Assembly: GCA_030609625.1 (NCBI GenBank)
Contig: JAUWBX010000111.1
Coordinates: 1-6,703 of the forward strand
Length of the DNA: 6,703 nt
Origin: Phycisphaerae bacterium
GTDB lineage: Bacteria; Planctomycetota; Phycisphaerae; Sedimentisphaerales; Anaerobacaceae
Direction: 5' to 3'
Of this stretch, positions 1-4,631 are shown in pieces. The position numbers and the translations under genes are program-made. Below the pieces are notes generated by a model. The model searched no databases. It saw only the letters and a list, made by a program, of their open reading frames with translations, and was not told where the DNA came from. Each line of letters begins with the position of its first letter. Positions within the stretch are counted from its first letter, which is position 1.

Positions 1-1040
1 ATTTGGTCCTGCCATTGGCGAAAATGGCAAACGGCTCGATGAGAGATGCCCTGAGTTTGTTAGATAGAATGATAAGCACCGGTATCGAACCGCTGAGCAG
101 CCGGTTAGTTGAGGAGTTTTTAGGCTGCCCGAACAGCGAAAAGATCTGGAACCTCATCGGTCAAATCGGCGACAGCGATGCAGCAGAGACACTTGCCGCG
201 GTAGAGGCTTTAATCAGTACCGGCATAAGCGAGGTCCAGGTCGTTGATTCGCTTATCGATTATATGCGGGATTTGATGGTGGTTAAATCCACAGGGCCCG
301 AGAGCAAACTTTTGATTTTGACCGACCAGCAGCGACAACGAGCCAACGAATTAGCTGAAAAATTTGATATTGCTGCACTTGTTTACAACATTTCGACACT
401 GGAAAAGCTGCGATGGGCCATCAAAAACAGCGATACAAGCCGTGCACTTTTAGAAGCATCGCTGTTGCGATTTGCCTTAAGCGAACATTTCCTGAATGTG
501 GATGAGCTTCTTTCACAATTGCAGTCAGGTGCATCTGCCGGCATAAAAAAAAAGCGACCGGTAACCCATAACATACCCATCAAGGCCATAGAGCAGCCAA
601 CGAAATCGCAAACCAGCGAACCGTCTGATTTGTCCGGACTGAGTGACATACACTCGATACAAAGCAATTGGCAAAGCGTTTTGAGAGCTATTACCGCCAA
701 ACTCGGGCCGGGTACCGGCGGGCTGTTAAGCTCTGTTGTGCCAACTCAATTTGAGAATGGCGTGTTGACGCTTGAGTTCGGTGCATCGGCTCAAATGCAA
801 AAAAGAATGTGCGAAAGTAACGGGCGAAAGGAGCAAATCCAGGCCTTATTGAGCGAGCAACTCTCAGCGCCTGTGAGATTGAATTTTGAAACCGCTGCCG
901 ATGAGCAGAGACAAGACGGACCAACTGCGAACCAGCCGAAGACCAGCGTCCAAAGAAGAAATGAGCTGATTAACGACCCCGCCGTCAAAACAGTTCTTAT
1001 GGGCCTGGATGCAACAATTACCGGTATCGAAGAAGAGTAG
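1..1040 (+). CDS. dnaX: DNA polymerase III subunit gamma/tau, C-terminal part (5' end outside window)
   Basis: This is the clamp-loader ATPase subunit, which loads the sliding clamp; its longer tau form also tethers the polymerase cores and contacts the helicase. The frame is open from the window edge, so the true start and the ATPase P-loop lie upstream. Counting from base 3, residues 11-21 read GSMRDALSLLD, the sensor-2 motif of DnaX, with R14 the conserved arginine. Residues of about 35-170 are helical and fit the collar (oligomerisation) domain III. Residues of about 175-220 are a low-complexity K/S/T/P-rich linker. Residues of about 220-345 resemble the tau-type C-terminal domain, ending in a DPAVKTVLMGLDATITGIE segment typical of the DnaX end in many bacteria. 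The linker begins with three Lys codons inside a run of nine A's, described separately. In many bacteria ybaB and recR follow dnaX, but here the next genes are on the opposite strand. The family call is firm; the finer domain borders are estimates. Confidence 0.95.
   Translation, partial: LVLPLAKMANGSMRDALSLLDRMISTGIEPLSSRLVEEFLGCPNSEKIWNLIGQIGDSDAAETLAAVEALISTGISEVQVVDSLIDYMRDLMVVKSTGPESKLLILTDQQRQRANELAEKFDIAALVYNISTLEKLRWAIKNSDTSRALLEASLLRFALSEHFLNVDELLSQLQSGASAGIKKKRPVTHNIPIKAIEQPTKSQTSEPSDLSGLSDIHSIQSNWQSVLRAITAKLGPGTGGLLSSVVPTQFENGVLTLEFGASAQMQKRMCESNGRKEQIQALLSEQLSAPVRLNFETAADEQRQDGPTANQPKTSVQRRNELINDPAVKTVLMGLDATITGIEEE
545..571 (+). promoter_or_regulatory. Putative dnaX slippage site (A9 run) with early stops in both alternative frames
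   Basis: Bases 545-553 are nine consecutive A's followed by G, read in frame as ATA AAA AAA AAG (I-K-K-K). If reading shifts by -1, it continues GCG ACC GGT AAC CCA and then stops at TAA 569-571. If it shifts by +1, it continues AGC GAC CGG and stops at TAA 562-564. The site lies at the border between the collar domain and the tau-specific tail. Family knowledge: dnaX makes a short gamma form by ribosomal -1 frameshifting at A AAA AAG in E. coli and by transcriptional slippage at an A9 run in Thermus thermophilus. The long run without an obvious strong downstream stem-loop favours transcriptional slippage, but that is inference. A chance Lys-rich linker is the alternative. Confidence 0.55.
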
Positions 1041-1182
1041 AAACTTAGGACTTCCTTCTTTGCTCAGGTTGCTATCCCCAAGCGCCGTAAGGTGTCCCCA
1101 AGGGACTGCACTTGAGGCTGCCACTCGTCGTCGTGCCGACAACGGCTAAACACCACCCCAAATAAATTTGGTTGAAAAGAAA
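1041..1182. other. Convergent intergenic stretch without a recognisable gene
   Basis: No coding signal is convincing between the dnaX stop and the first palindrome. The octamer TCCCCAAG occurs twice about 20 bases apart (around 1075 and 1095). The second copy overlaps a small perfect hairpin, GTCCC-CAA-GGGAC. The minus strand is open through here, but it has no good start and gives a low-quality product overlapping dnaX. The segment could be a degenerate repeat; I cannot assign it further. Confidence 0.4.
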
Positions 1183-1203
1183 CCCGCCGAGTAAATCGGC
1201 GGG
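1171..1203 (-). terminator. GC-rich hairpin, likely terminator for the minus-strand genes
   Basis: CCCGCCGA (1183-1190) and TCGGCGGG (1196-1203) form a perfect 8-bp stem with a 5-base loop. Read on the minus strand, the hairpin is followed by TTTCTTTTC (complement of 1174-1182), a fair U-tract. It would stop transcription coming from the minus-strand genes at 1332-2104. On the plus strand the tail is CTAAATATAA, so terminator function for dnaX is weaker. Confidence 0.55.
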
Positions 1204-1222
1204 CTAAATATAACGGCATAAC

Positions 1223-1242
1223 CCCCAAGAGAAAACCTGGGG
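1223..1242. repeat. Imperfect palindrome, second of a tandem hairpin cluster
   Basis: CCCCAAG (1223-1229) pairs with CCTGGGG (1236-1242) with one mismatch, around an AGAAAA loop. It is followed by ATTAAACA, similar to the CTAAATA that follows the hairpins on either side. The shared layout suggests related repeat units rather than chance stems. Confidence 0.4.
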
Positions 1243-1274
1243 ATTAAACAGAAAACCCTGGGTGGAACCCAGGG
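1243..1274 (-). terminator. Perfect 8-bp palindrome with U-tract on the minus strand
   Basis: CCCTGGGT (1256-1263) and ACCCAGGG (1267-1274) form a perfect stem with a GGA loop. On the minus strand the stem runs straight into TTTTCTGTTTAAT (complement of 1243-1255), which makes this the better intrinsic terminator for the gene ending at 1332. On the plus strand CTAAATATTTTT follows, so it may also act weakly on dnaX transcripts. Confidence 0.55.
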
Positions 1275-1285
1275 CTAAATATTTT

Positions 1286-1313
1286 TGGATTCCGTATCAA
1301 GTACGGAATGACA
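1286..1313. repeat. Variant of the widespread TGGATTCC...GGAATGACA palindromic intergenic repeat
   Basis: ATTCCGTA (1289-1296), a TCAAG loop and TACGGAAT (1302-1309) make a perfect 8-bp stem, flanked by TGG on the left and GACA on the right. This layout matches a small palindromic element seen between genes in many unrelated bacteria, where the inner part of the stem varies. Its function is unknown. A shorter relative may lie at 2293-2313. Confidence 0.5.
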
Positions 1314-1331
1314 ATAAGAAATTCCCGCTTG

Positions 1332-1664
1332 TCAGGTTTGCGAAGGGACTTTGTCAGGTTCGGGTTCTTTGATAAAGGGCTTAAGCGATTGTGGCTCAGC
1401 GACTTTTCGGTACCCCATCGCCTTTATAACTTCAAGGACCTCTGTCCAGGTTGGAAAGGGTCTTGTATTTTTTCTTTTATATTCTTCGATGGCTAAAAGA
1501 AACTCAAACTGCTCATCTGACATCTGCCCTTGTTCAGCGGCTTTTCGTTCATCTGTTAGCCGTCTTCCCGGTCCTCTCCTGCGGTCCAGCCCCAAACGCC
1601 TGTCAACAACACTTTTCCTGCGTTCCCGGCCTTTGCGATGCTCTGGAATATGTTCTTTATCCAT
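1332..1664 (-). CDS. Small conserved-looking Arg-rich protein of unknown function
   Basis: The protein has 110 residues and no family I can name with certainty. Residues 11-36 are very basic, with a six-residue rhythm of paired arginines: RRKSVVD, RRLGLD, RRRGPG, RR. A predicted helical, charged part follows at about 48-66 (DEQFEFLLAIEEYKRKN), then PFPTWTEVLEVIKAMGYRKV at 69-88, which looks like a small folded helical unit with a central Trp. The tail is Pro/Lys/Glu-rich. There is no signal peptide or membrane segment. The basic part could bind nucleic acid, but that is only inference. The ATG at 1664 is preceded by a modest AGGG about 8-10 bases upstream. The overlapping plus-strand frame gives a Ser/Cys-rich product without domain character, so I prefer the minus strand. 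The upstream DUF2007-like gene is 119 bases away and the two may be co-transcribed. The 10-mer TTGTCAGGTT occurs twice at the 3' end (1330-1339 and 1352-1361), and one copy includes the stop codon. I recall similar proteins in Planctomycetota. Confidence 0.7.
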   Translation of the reverse strand: MDKEHIPEHRKGRERRKSVVDRRLGLDRRRGPGRRLTDERKAAEQGQMSDEQFEFLLAIEEYKRKNTRPFPTWTEVLEVIKAMGYRKVAEPQSLKPFIKEPEPDKVPSQT

Positions 1665-1731
1665 TATATTAACCCTGTGTTTTTCAGTTTGTTGGTTTGG
1701 CGGATATAAAAACAGTTAATAACTACGCCGG

Positions 1732-1770
1732 GGCGAATTACGATACGCTGTTCGGCTTTGAGAATTCGCC
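1732..1770. repeat. Inverted repeat between the two minus-strand genes
   Basis: GGCGAATT (1732-1739) and AATTCGCC (1763-1770) are perfect 8-base inverted copies separated by 23 bases. They lie 14 bases beyond the stop of the upstream minus-strand gene. No U-tract follows, so it is not a clear intrinsic terminator. It may be an RNA processing or stability structure, or chance. Confidence 0.3.
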
Positions 1771-1783
1771 AGCGATTAGAAGA

Positions 1784-2104
1784 CTAAAAGTCCTCTTCAA
1801 ACAGCTCATCGTCGAAATCGTCCTTCTCTTCGTTTTCCAATGAGTAATCATAGAAATCATCATAGGCGTTCTGCGACTCGATTATAACGTGTGCTTCATC
1901 AAGAAAATCTTCGGGAACCATTACGGCGATTTCGTTGGAACCTAATGGTTGCTCTTCCTGCTCATTTATTATGGCAGAGACATCATTAACTTCCAGCAGA
2001 GTTTTGTACTCTCTGGCCAGCTCCAAATTTTCGGCGAAGGTAACAACAACGTACCCCTGCATTTTGGCCTGCGATCTATGGCCTTTTTTAGAGCGCTTTG
2101 CCAT
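1784..2104 (-). CDS. DUF2007-like (putative signal-transducing) small protein with acidic tail
   Basis: The protein has 106 residues. Residues 1-15 are basic (AKRSKKGHR). Residues 17-78 read like a compact ferredoxin-like fold of the DUF2007 type: strand GYVVVTFA, helix NLELAREYKTLLEVNDV, strand SAIINEQ, then EIAVMVPEDFLDEAHVIIES. Residues 81-106 are strongly acidic (D/E/F/Y-rich). DUF2007 proteins are annotated only as putative signal-transducing proteins, and their role is unknown. I chose the ATG at 2104 because GGAGGAA (complement of 2109-2115) sits at good spacing before it; an in-frame ATG at 2122 would place that ribosome binding site inside the gene. The gene is divergent from the histone-fold gene across 375 bases. 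The basic head and acidic tail could mediate self-contact or binding to basic partners, which is speculative. The DUF2007 call rests on pattern recall, not a search. Confidence 0.75.
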   Translation of the reverse strand: MAKRSKKGHRSQAKMQGYVVVTFAENLELAREYKTLLEVNDVSAIINEQEEQPLGSNEIAVMVPEDFLDEAHVIIESQNAYDDFYDYSLENEEKDDFDDELFEEDF

Positions 2105-2108
2105 TTTA

Positions 2109-2115
2109 TTCCTCC
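2109..2115 (-). promoter_or_regulatory. Strong ribosome binding site that fixes the start of the DUF2007-like gene
   Basis: The minus strand reads GGAGGAA, close to the full anti-16S complement, ending four bases before the ATG at 2104. It decides between the starts at 2104 and 2122. Confidence 0.8.
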
Positions 2116-2340
2116 AAAACAAACCCGGGTCCTAATGCCCCTTTCAGCGTTTAGTATCCCCTCTTAATCTATTCCGGTGCGCCGGGATTAGGTTTCCAAA
2201 AACCTCTCATCCCTCTCCTTGGGGTGTTTTCGTCAAATTAGACTCCATAAATCATCAAAAATTACGAACATATAAAAAAAACTTTGATTTGTGGATTCCG
2301 GCTGCCGGGACAAATTTTTAACTACCCGGGTCATTATTGT

Positions 2341-2369
2341 AAAAAATTACCTTTTGAGGGTATTTTTTT
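2341..2369. repeat. AT-rich inverted repeat just upstream of the predicted histone promoter
   Basis: AAAAAATTACC (2341-2351) pairs with GGTATTTTTTT (2359-2369) with one mismatch, around a TTTTGAG loop. As RNA it resembles a weak terminator. As DNA its A and T tracts directly precede a possible -35 box and could serve as an UP element or a bendable site. Which of these applies is undecided. Confidence 0.35.
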
Positions 2370-2370
2370 G

Positions 2371-2399
2371 TTGCAAACTCTGCCGATAGTATGTAATAA
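2371..2399 (+). promoter_or_regulatory. Possible sigma-70 type promoter for the histone gene
   Basis: TTGCAA (2371-2376), a 17-base spacer and TAATAA (2394-2399) form a moderate -35/-10 pair, with a T tract directly upstream. It would give a leader of about 75 bases before the ATG at 2480. The match to consensus is only partial. Confidence 0.35.
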
Positions 2400-2404
2400 C
2401 AACG

Positions 2405-2441
2405 CTAAATGGTGTTCCGGACTTAAGGATTTAGTGCCGGA
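2405..2441 (+). promoter_or_regulatory. Interleaved stems in the histone gene leader
   Basis: CTAAAT (2405-2410) can pair with ATTTAG (2429-2434), and TCCGG (2416-2420) can pair with CCGGA (2437-2441). The two pairings interleave, so they would be alternative structures or a strained pseudoknot. They lie 40-75 bases before the start codon. A role in controlling expression is speculative. Confidence 0.25.
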
Positions 2442-2479
2442 GTAATTACAATTTAACCTTTTGACAGGGAGTTTTTAGA

Positions 2480-2662
2480 ATGGCAAACAAAGAATCCTTG
2501 GTTGTAGCCAGCAAAGTTAAGGCCTACATCAAAAGCAAAAAGATGATGACCTCATCCGACGCCCTCGGGGCACTCAGTGATAAGGTCTATTCTATGCTTG
2601 ACGCTGCCATAGCCCGAACCCAAGCCAATCGTCGCAGCACAGTCAAGCCACATGATCTGTAG
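2480..2662 (+). CDS. Bacterial histone-fold DNA-binding protein
   Basis: The 60-residue protein has the pattern of a single histone fold: helix 1 at about 7-19 (LVVASKVKAYIKS), loop 1 at KKMMTSSD, long helix 2 at about 27-50 (DALGALSDKVYSMLDAAIARTQAN), then loop 2. Residues 52-59 (RSTVKPHD) fit the archaeal histone signature RxTxxxxD, whose Arg and Asp form a salt bridge and whose Thr is in the DNA-contacting loop. The protein stops at L60, so helix 3 is almost absent compared with archaeal histones of about 66-69 residues; I recall that other bacterial single-fold histones are also about 60 residues. Such proteins dimerise and bind DNA without sequence specificity; Bdellovibrio has a well-known example. 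The start is supported by AGGGAG (2466-2471) at good spacing. A strong terminator follows 104 bases after the stop. It is single-gene and probably well expressed. Whether it bends or coats DNA cannot be told from the sequence. Confidence 0.85.
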   Translation: MANKESLVVASKVKAYIKSKKMMTSSDALGALSDKVYSMLDAAIARTQANRRSTVKPHDL

Positions 2663-2765
2663 GCCCCCGTTAGAAGCCTTTCTGGGTGTTTATTTCTAAC
2701 AGGAAAATACGTTGTTCTCTAACATCTTTTGGCTACACATCTTACGTTTGCAGCAGCGTTATTTG

Positions 2766-2809
2766 AAATAAGCCATTCCGCTTTTTTCGAGAGCGGAACG
2801 GCTTATTTT
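2766..2809 (+). terminator. Strong, probably bidirectional intrinsic terminator after the histone gene
   Basis: AAATAAGCC (2766-2774) and TTCCGCT (2776-2782) pair with AGCGGAA (2792-2798) and GGCTTATTT (2800-2808). This gives 16 paired positions with a single A-C mismatch and a 9-base loop. The GC core is flanked by A-rich and T-rich arms, so the stem has a U-rich end on either strand. It isolates the histone gene from the carbohydrate genes downstream. Confidence 0.9.
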
Positions 2810-3273
2810 ATCGGTGCCTTAAGAGGTCCAACCACATACCTTACGACTAAAAAACAGTGGCTGAATGTGCAATTCACAGCGTTTTCAAACTCAAAACTGA
2901 CCAATTTAGTCCCAATAATGAGAATATCTGTGAACCGCAGCCTGTTTTGAGCCTGCCGAAAGGAAAATAGCAGTAATCGGTCTGTTGATTAGCTATCGGC
3001 CTATAAAATATATCATATCAATGTCAAAATTCGCATTTTTGGGGGAAATTTTTTTAACTTATACCCGTGAAAACACCGATTTATATAGTAGATATTGTGG
3101 TAAGTACCGTATTTTGTGTCAGCTTAAGGTTAAGTATAGTGTAACTTTTTGCCGATGATGGCCTTAACTGATATTGGACGGCCCTGCTAAGCAGCCGAGC
3201 AGCGTGTATATAGTTATAGTTAATGTAGGGCTGAGGAGCAAGTTTACCGTAACTTCTTACTGAATAAACGATT
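2810..3273. other. Long non-coding leader region before the glycosyltransferase gene
   Basis: About 460 bases hold no convincing gene. The region from about 3000 to 3160 is AT-rich and has several TATA-like hexamers (for example TATAGT in 3130-3150), but no clear -35/-10 pair. Small stems are possible: TAATC/GATTA near 2973-2990, CTGCT/AGCAG near 3184-3203, and GCCCT (3181-3185) with AGGGC near 3227-3231, which would enclose about 40 bases. A regulatory leader is possible, but I match it to no known riboswitch. Confidence 0.4.
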
Positions 3274-3303
3274 ATGAAAATAAACCAATGGGGAGACAGA
3301 TGA
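3274..3303 (+). CDS. Possible 9-codon upstream ORF overlapping the glycosyltransferase start
   Basis: ATG at 3274 opens MKINQWGDR and stops at TGA 3301-3303, overlapping the glycosyltransferase ATG (3300-3302) as ATGA. Such overlap allows translational coupling. No good ribosome binding site precedes it, so it may be chance. Confidence 0.2.
   Translation: MKINQWGDR
3290..3295 (+). promoter_or_regulatory. Ribosome binding site for the glycosyltransferase
   Basis: GGGGAG ends four bases before the ATG at 3300. An in-frame ATG at 3288 overlaps this site, which argues for the later start. Confidence 0.65.
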
Positions 3304-4589
3304 GAATTTTCATGTTAGGCTGGGAGTTTCCACCGTTTATCAGCGGCGGTCTGGGTACAGCCTGCTATGGGCTTACCAAAGCGATGGACCAGCTTGGGAT
3401 GGAAGTTACCTTCGTTCTGCCAAGAATGGTCGAGAGCGGGTATGCTACTCATGTTAGGCTGCTAAGCCCAAGCTCCTGGACATCCGCTGCATCTTTTATG
3501 TTCAGTGGACTGAAAAATGTAAGATTTCACGCAATCAACTCAGCGTTGGAGCCATATTCAACACCGGATGTTTACCGTCGGCGTATCGAAGAAACTTTGC
3601 GACAAAAACAAAAAATGCACGGCGGCACCATCAGCGTATCCAGCCAGCTCAACGCCGGTGATGACTACAGCAGAGATATGTACAGTGAGGTCCATCGTTA
3701 TGCTGCGGTTGCCGCAGAATTGGCTAAAGATGAGCAGATTGACATTGTCCACGCCCACGACTGGATGACTTATCCAGCGGGCATTGCAGTAGCAGCTATA
3801 AGTGAAAAACCGCTGATTGTGCACGTCCATTCGACAGAATTCGACCGCAGCGGCGAGCATGTCAACCAGATGATTTACGACATCGAGCGTGAAGGTATGG
3901 AGCGGGCAGACAAAGTAATCGCTGTGAGCCATTATACCCGCAGTACGATAATCAGCCGATACGGTATTAGCGGTGAAAAAGTGGAAGTAGTATATAATGG
4001 CGTCGAGCGCAACGGTAACTGGTCTTTGGCCGAAACCGGCATCAACACAAATGAGAAAATTGTCCTGTTTTTGGGCCGAATCACAATGCAAAAAGGCCCG
4101 GAGTATTTTCTCCAGGCAGCGAAGAAGGTCCTGGAAATGATTGATGACGTGAAGTTTGTTATGGTCGGCTCCGGCGATATGATGCACCGGTCGATTGAAA
4201 TGGCGGCAGAACTCGGCATCGGACATAAGGTTCTGTTCACCGGCTTTTTGCGCGGCGAAGACGTCCAAAAGATATATAAAATGGCCGACCTGTACGTGAT
4301 GCCTTCAGTATCGGAACCGTTTGGGATAGCACCGTTGGAGGCGTTGAACCACGATGTGCCCGTGATAATAAGCAATCAAAGCGGTGTATCAGAAGTTTTG
4401 ACTCATGCTCTGAAAGTTGACTTCTGGGACACCACCGAGATTGCCAACAAGATTATAGCGGTATTGAAATATCCGCCGCTGCAAGAGACGTTAGCAAACC
4501 ACGGCAATTTTGAGGTCAGAAAATTACGATGGAAAGACGCAGCAGCCAAGTGCGTAAGGATCTATGAAGATACACTGGTTGCGGTTTGA
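3300..4589 (+). CDS. GT4 glycosyltransferase, glycogen/starch synthase type
   Basis: This enzyme probably transfers glucose from a nucleotide sugar (ADP- or UDP-glucose) to the end of an alpha-1,4-glucan in the cytoplasm. It has 429 residues from the chosen start and two Rossmann-like halves (GT-B fold). The N-terminal half has the glycine-rich SGGLG loop at 15-19, HAHDW at 151-155 and VHVHSTEFDRSG at 174-185. The C-terminal half has GRITMQKGPEYF at 259-270, with R260 and K265 as the phosphate-binding pair, and SEPFGIAPLEAL at 338-349, giving the GT4 E-x7-E motif (E339, E347). The first residues, MRIFMLGWEFPPFISGGLG, are typical of this group, which supports the start at 3300 over 3288. No signal peptide is visible. 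It precedes a GH57 gene by 42 bases and a debranching enzyme gene, so a storage-glucan role is likely. The family is firm; the donor sugar is not decided, and another glucan or glycoside synthesis is possible. Confidence 0.9.
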   Translation: MRIFMLGWEFPPFISGGLGTACYGLTKAMDQLGMEVTFVLPRMVESGYATHVRLLSPSSWTSAASFMFSGLKNVRFHAINSALEPYSTPDVYRRRIEETLRQKQKMHGGTISVSSQLNAGDDYSRDMYSEVHRYAAVAAELAKDEQIDIVHAHDWMTYPAGIAVAAISEKPLIVHVHSTEFDRSGEHVNQMIYDIEREGMERADKVIAVSHYTRSTIISRYGISGEKVEVVYNGVERNGNWSLAETGINTNEKIVLFLGRITMQKGPEYFLQAAKKVLEMIDDVKFVMVGSGDMMHRSIEMAAELGIGHKVLFTGFLRGEDVQKIYKMADLYVMPSVSEPFGIAPLEALNHDVPVIISNQSGVSEVLTHALKVDFWDTTEIANKIIAVLKYPPLQETLANHGNFEVRKLRWKDAAAKCVRIYEDTLVAV

Positions 4590-4631
4590 AAGCATCTCGC
4601 AAAGAATAATCGCAATACGAGAAACCAGATT

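Larger units (their letters stand above)
2105..2479. other. Divergent promoter region between the DUF2007-like and histone genes
   Basis: This is 375 bases without a gene. The half near the minus-strand gene is mixed in composition; the half from about 2235 to 2400 is AT-rich with several A and T tracts. CCCGGGTC occurs at 2124-2131 and again at 2325-2332. Short GC stems lie at 2296-2310 (TTCCGG-CTG-CCGGGA, inside a TGGATTCC-like context) and around 2175-2187 (CCGG-TGCG-CCGG). An AT-rich hairpin lies at 2341-2369. I could not pick a convincing minus-strand promoter. Confidence 0.5.

Noticed and set aside
864..1142. Minus-strand frame overlapping the dnaX end
   Set aside because: It has no good start, overlaps well-conserved dnaX coding sequence and shows no recognisable domain.
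1351..1719. Plus-strand open frame opposite the Arg-rich gene
   Set aside because: Its product is Ser/Cys-rich with no domain character and overlaps a more convincing minus-strand gene.
2461..2466. TTGACA as a -35 box
   Set aside because: It is a perfect hexamer but abuts the histone ribosome binding site; a promoter there would start inside the gene.
2669..2700. GTTAGAA...TTCTAAC inverted repeat after the histone stop
   Set aside because: The loop is 18 bases, the stem is AU-rich and no U-tract follows, so it is not a terminator; the real one lies at 2766-2809.
2861..2880. CRP-like half sites TGTG...CACA
   Set aside because: The spacing between half sites is too short and the arms are incomplete.
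2729..2950. Plus-strand open frame of 73 codons after the histone gene
   Set aside because: It begins at a TTG without a ribosome binding site and runs through the strong terminator stem.
3150..3190. Fluoride-riboswitch-like words (GATGATGGCC, TTAACTG)
   Set aside because: The required order of conserved elements and the first stem are absent.
3558..4375. Long minus-strand frames inside the glycosyltransferase
   Set aside because: They are shadows of a gene with clear GT4 motifs on the plus strand.
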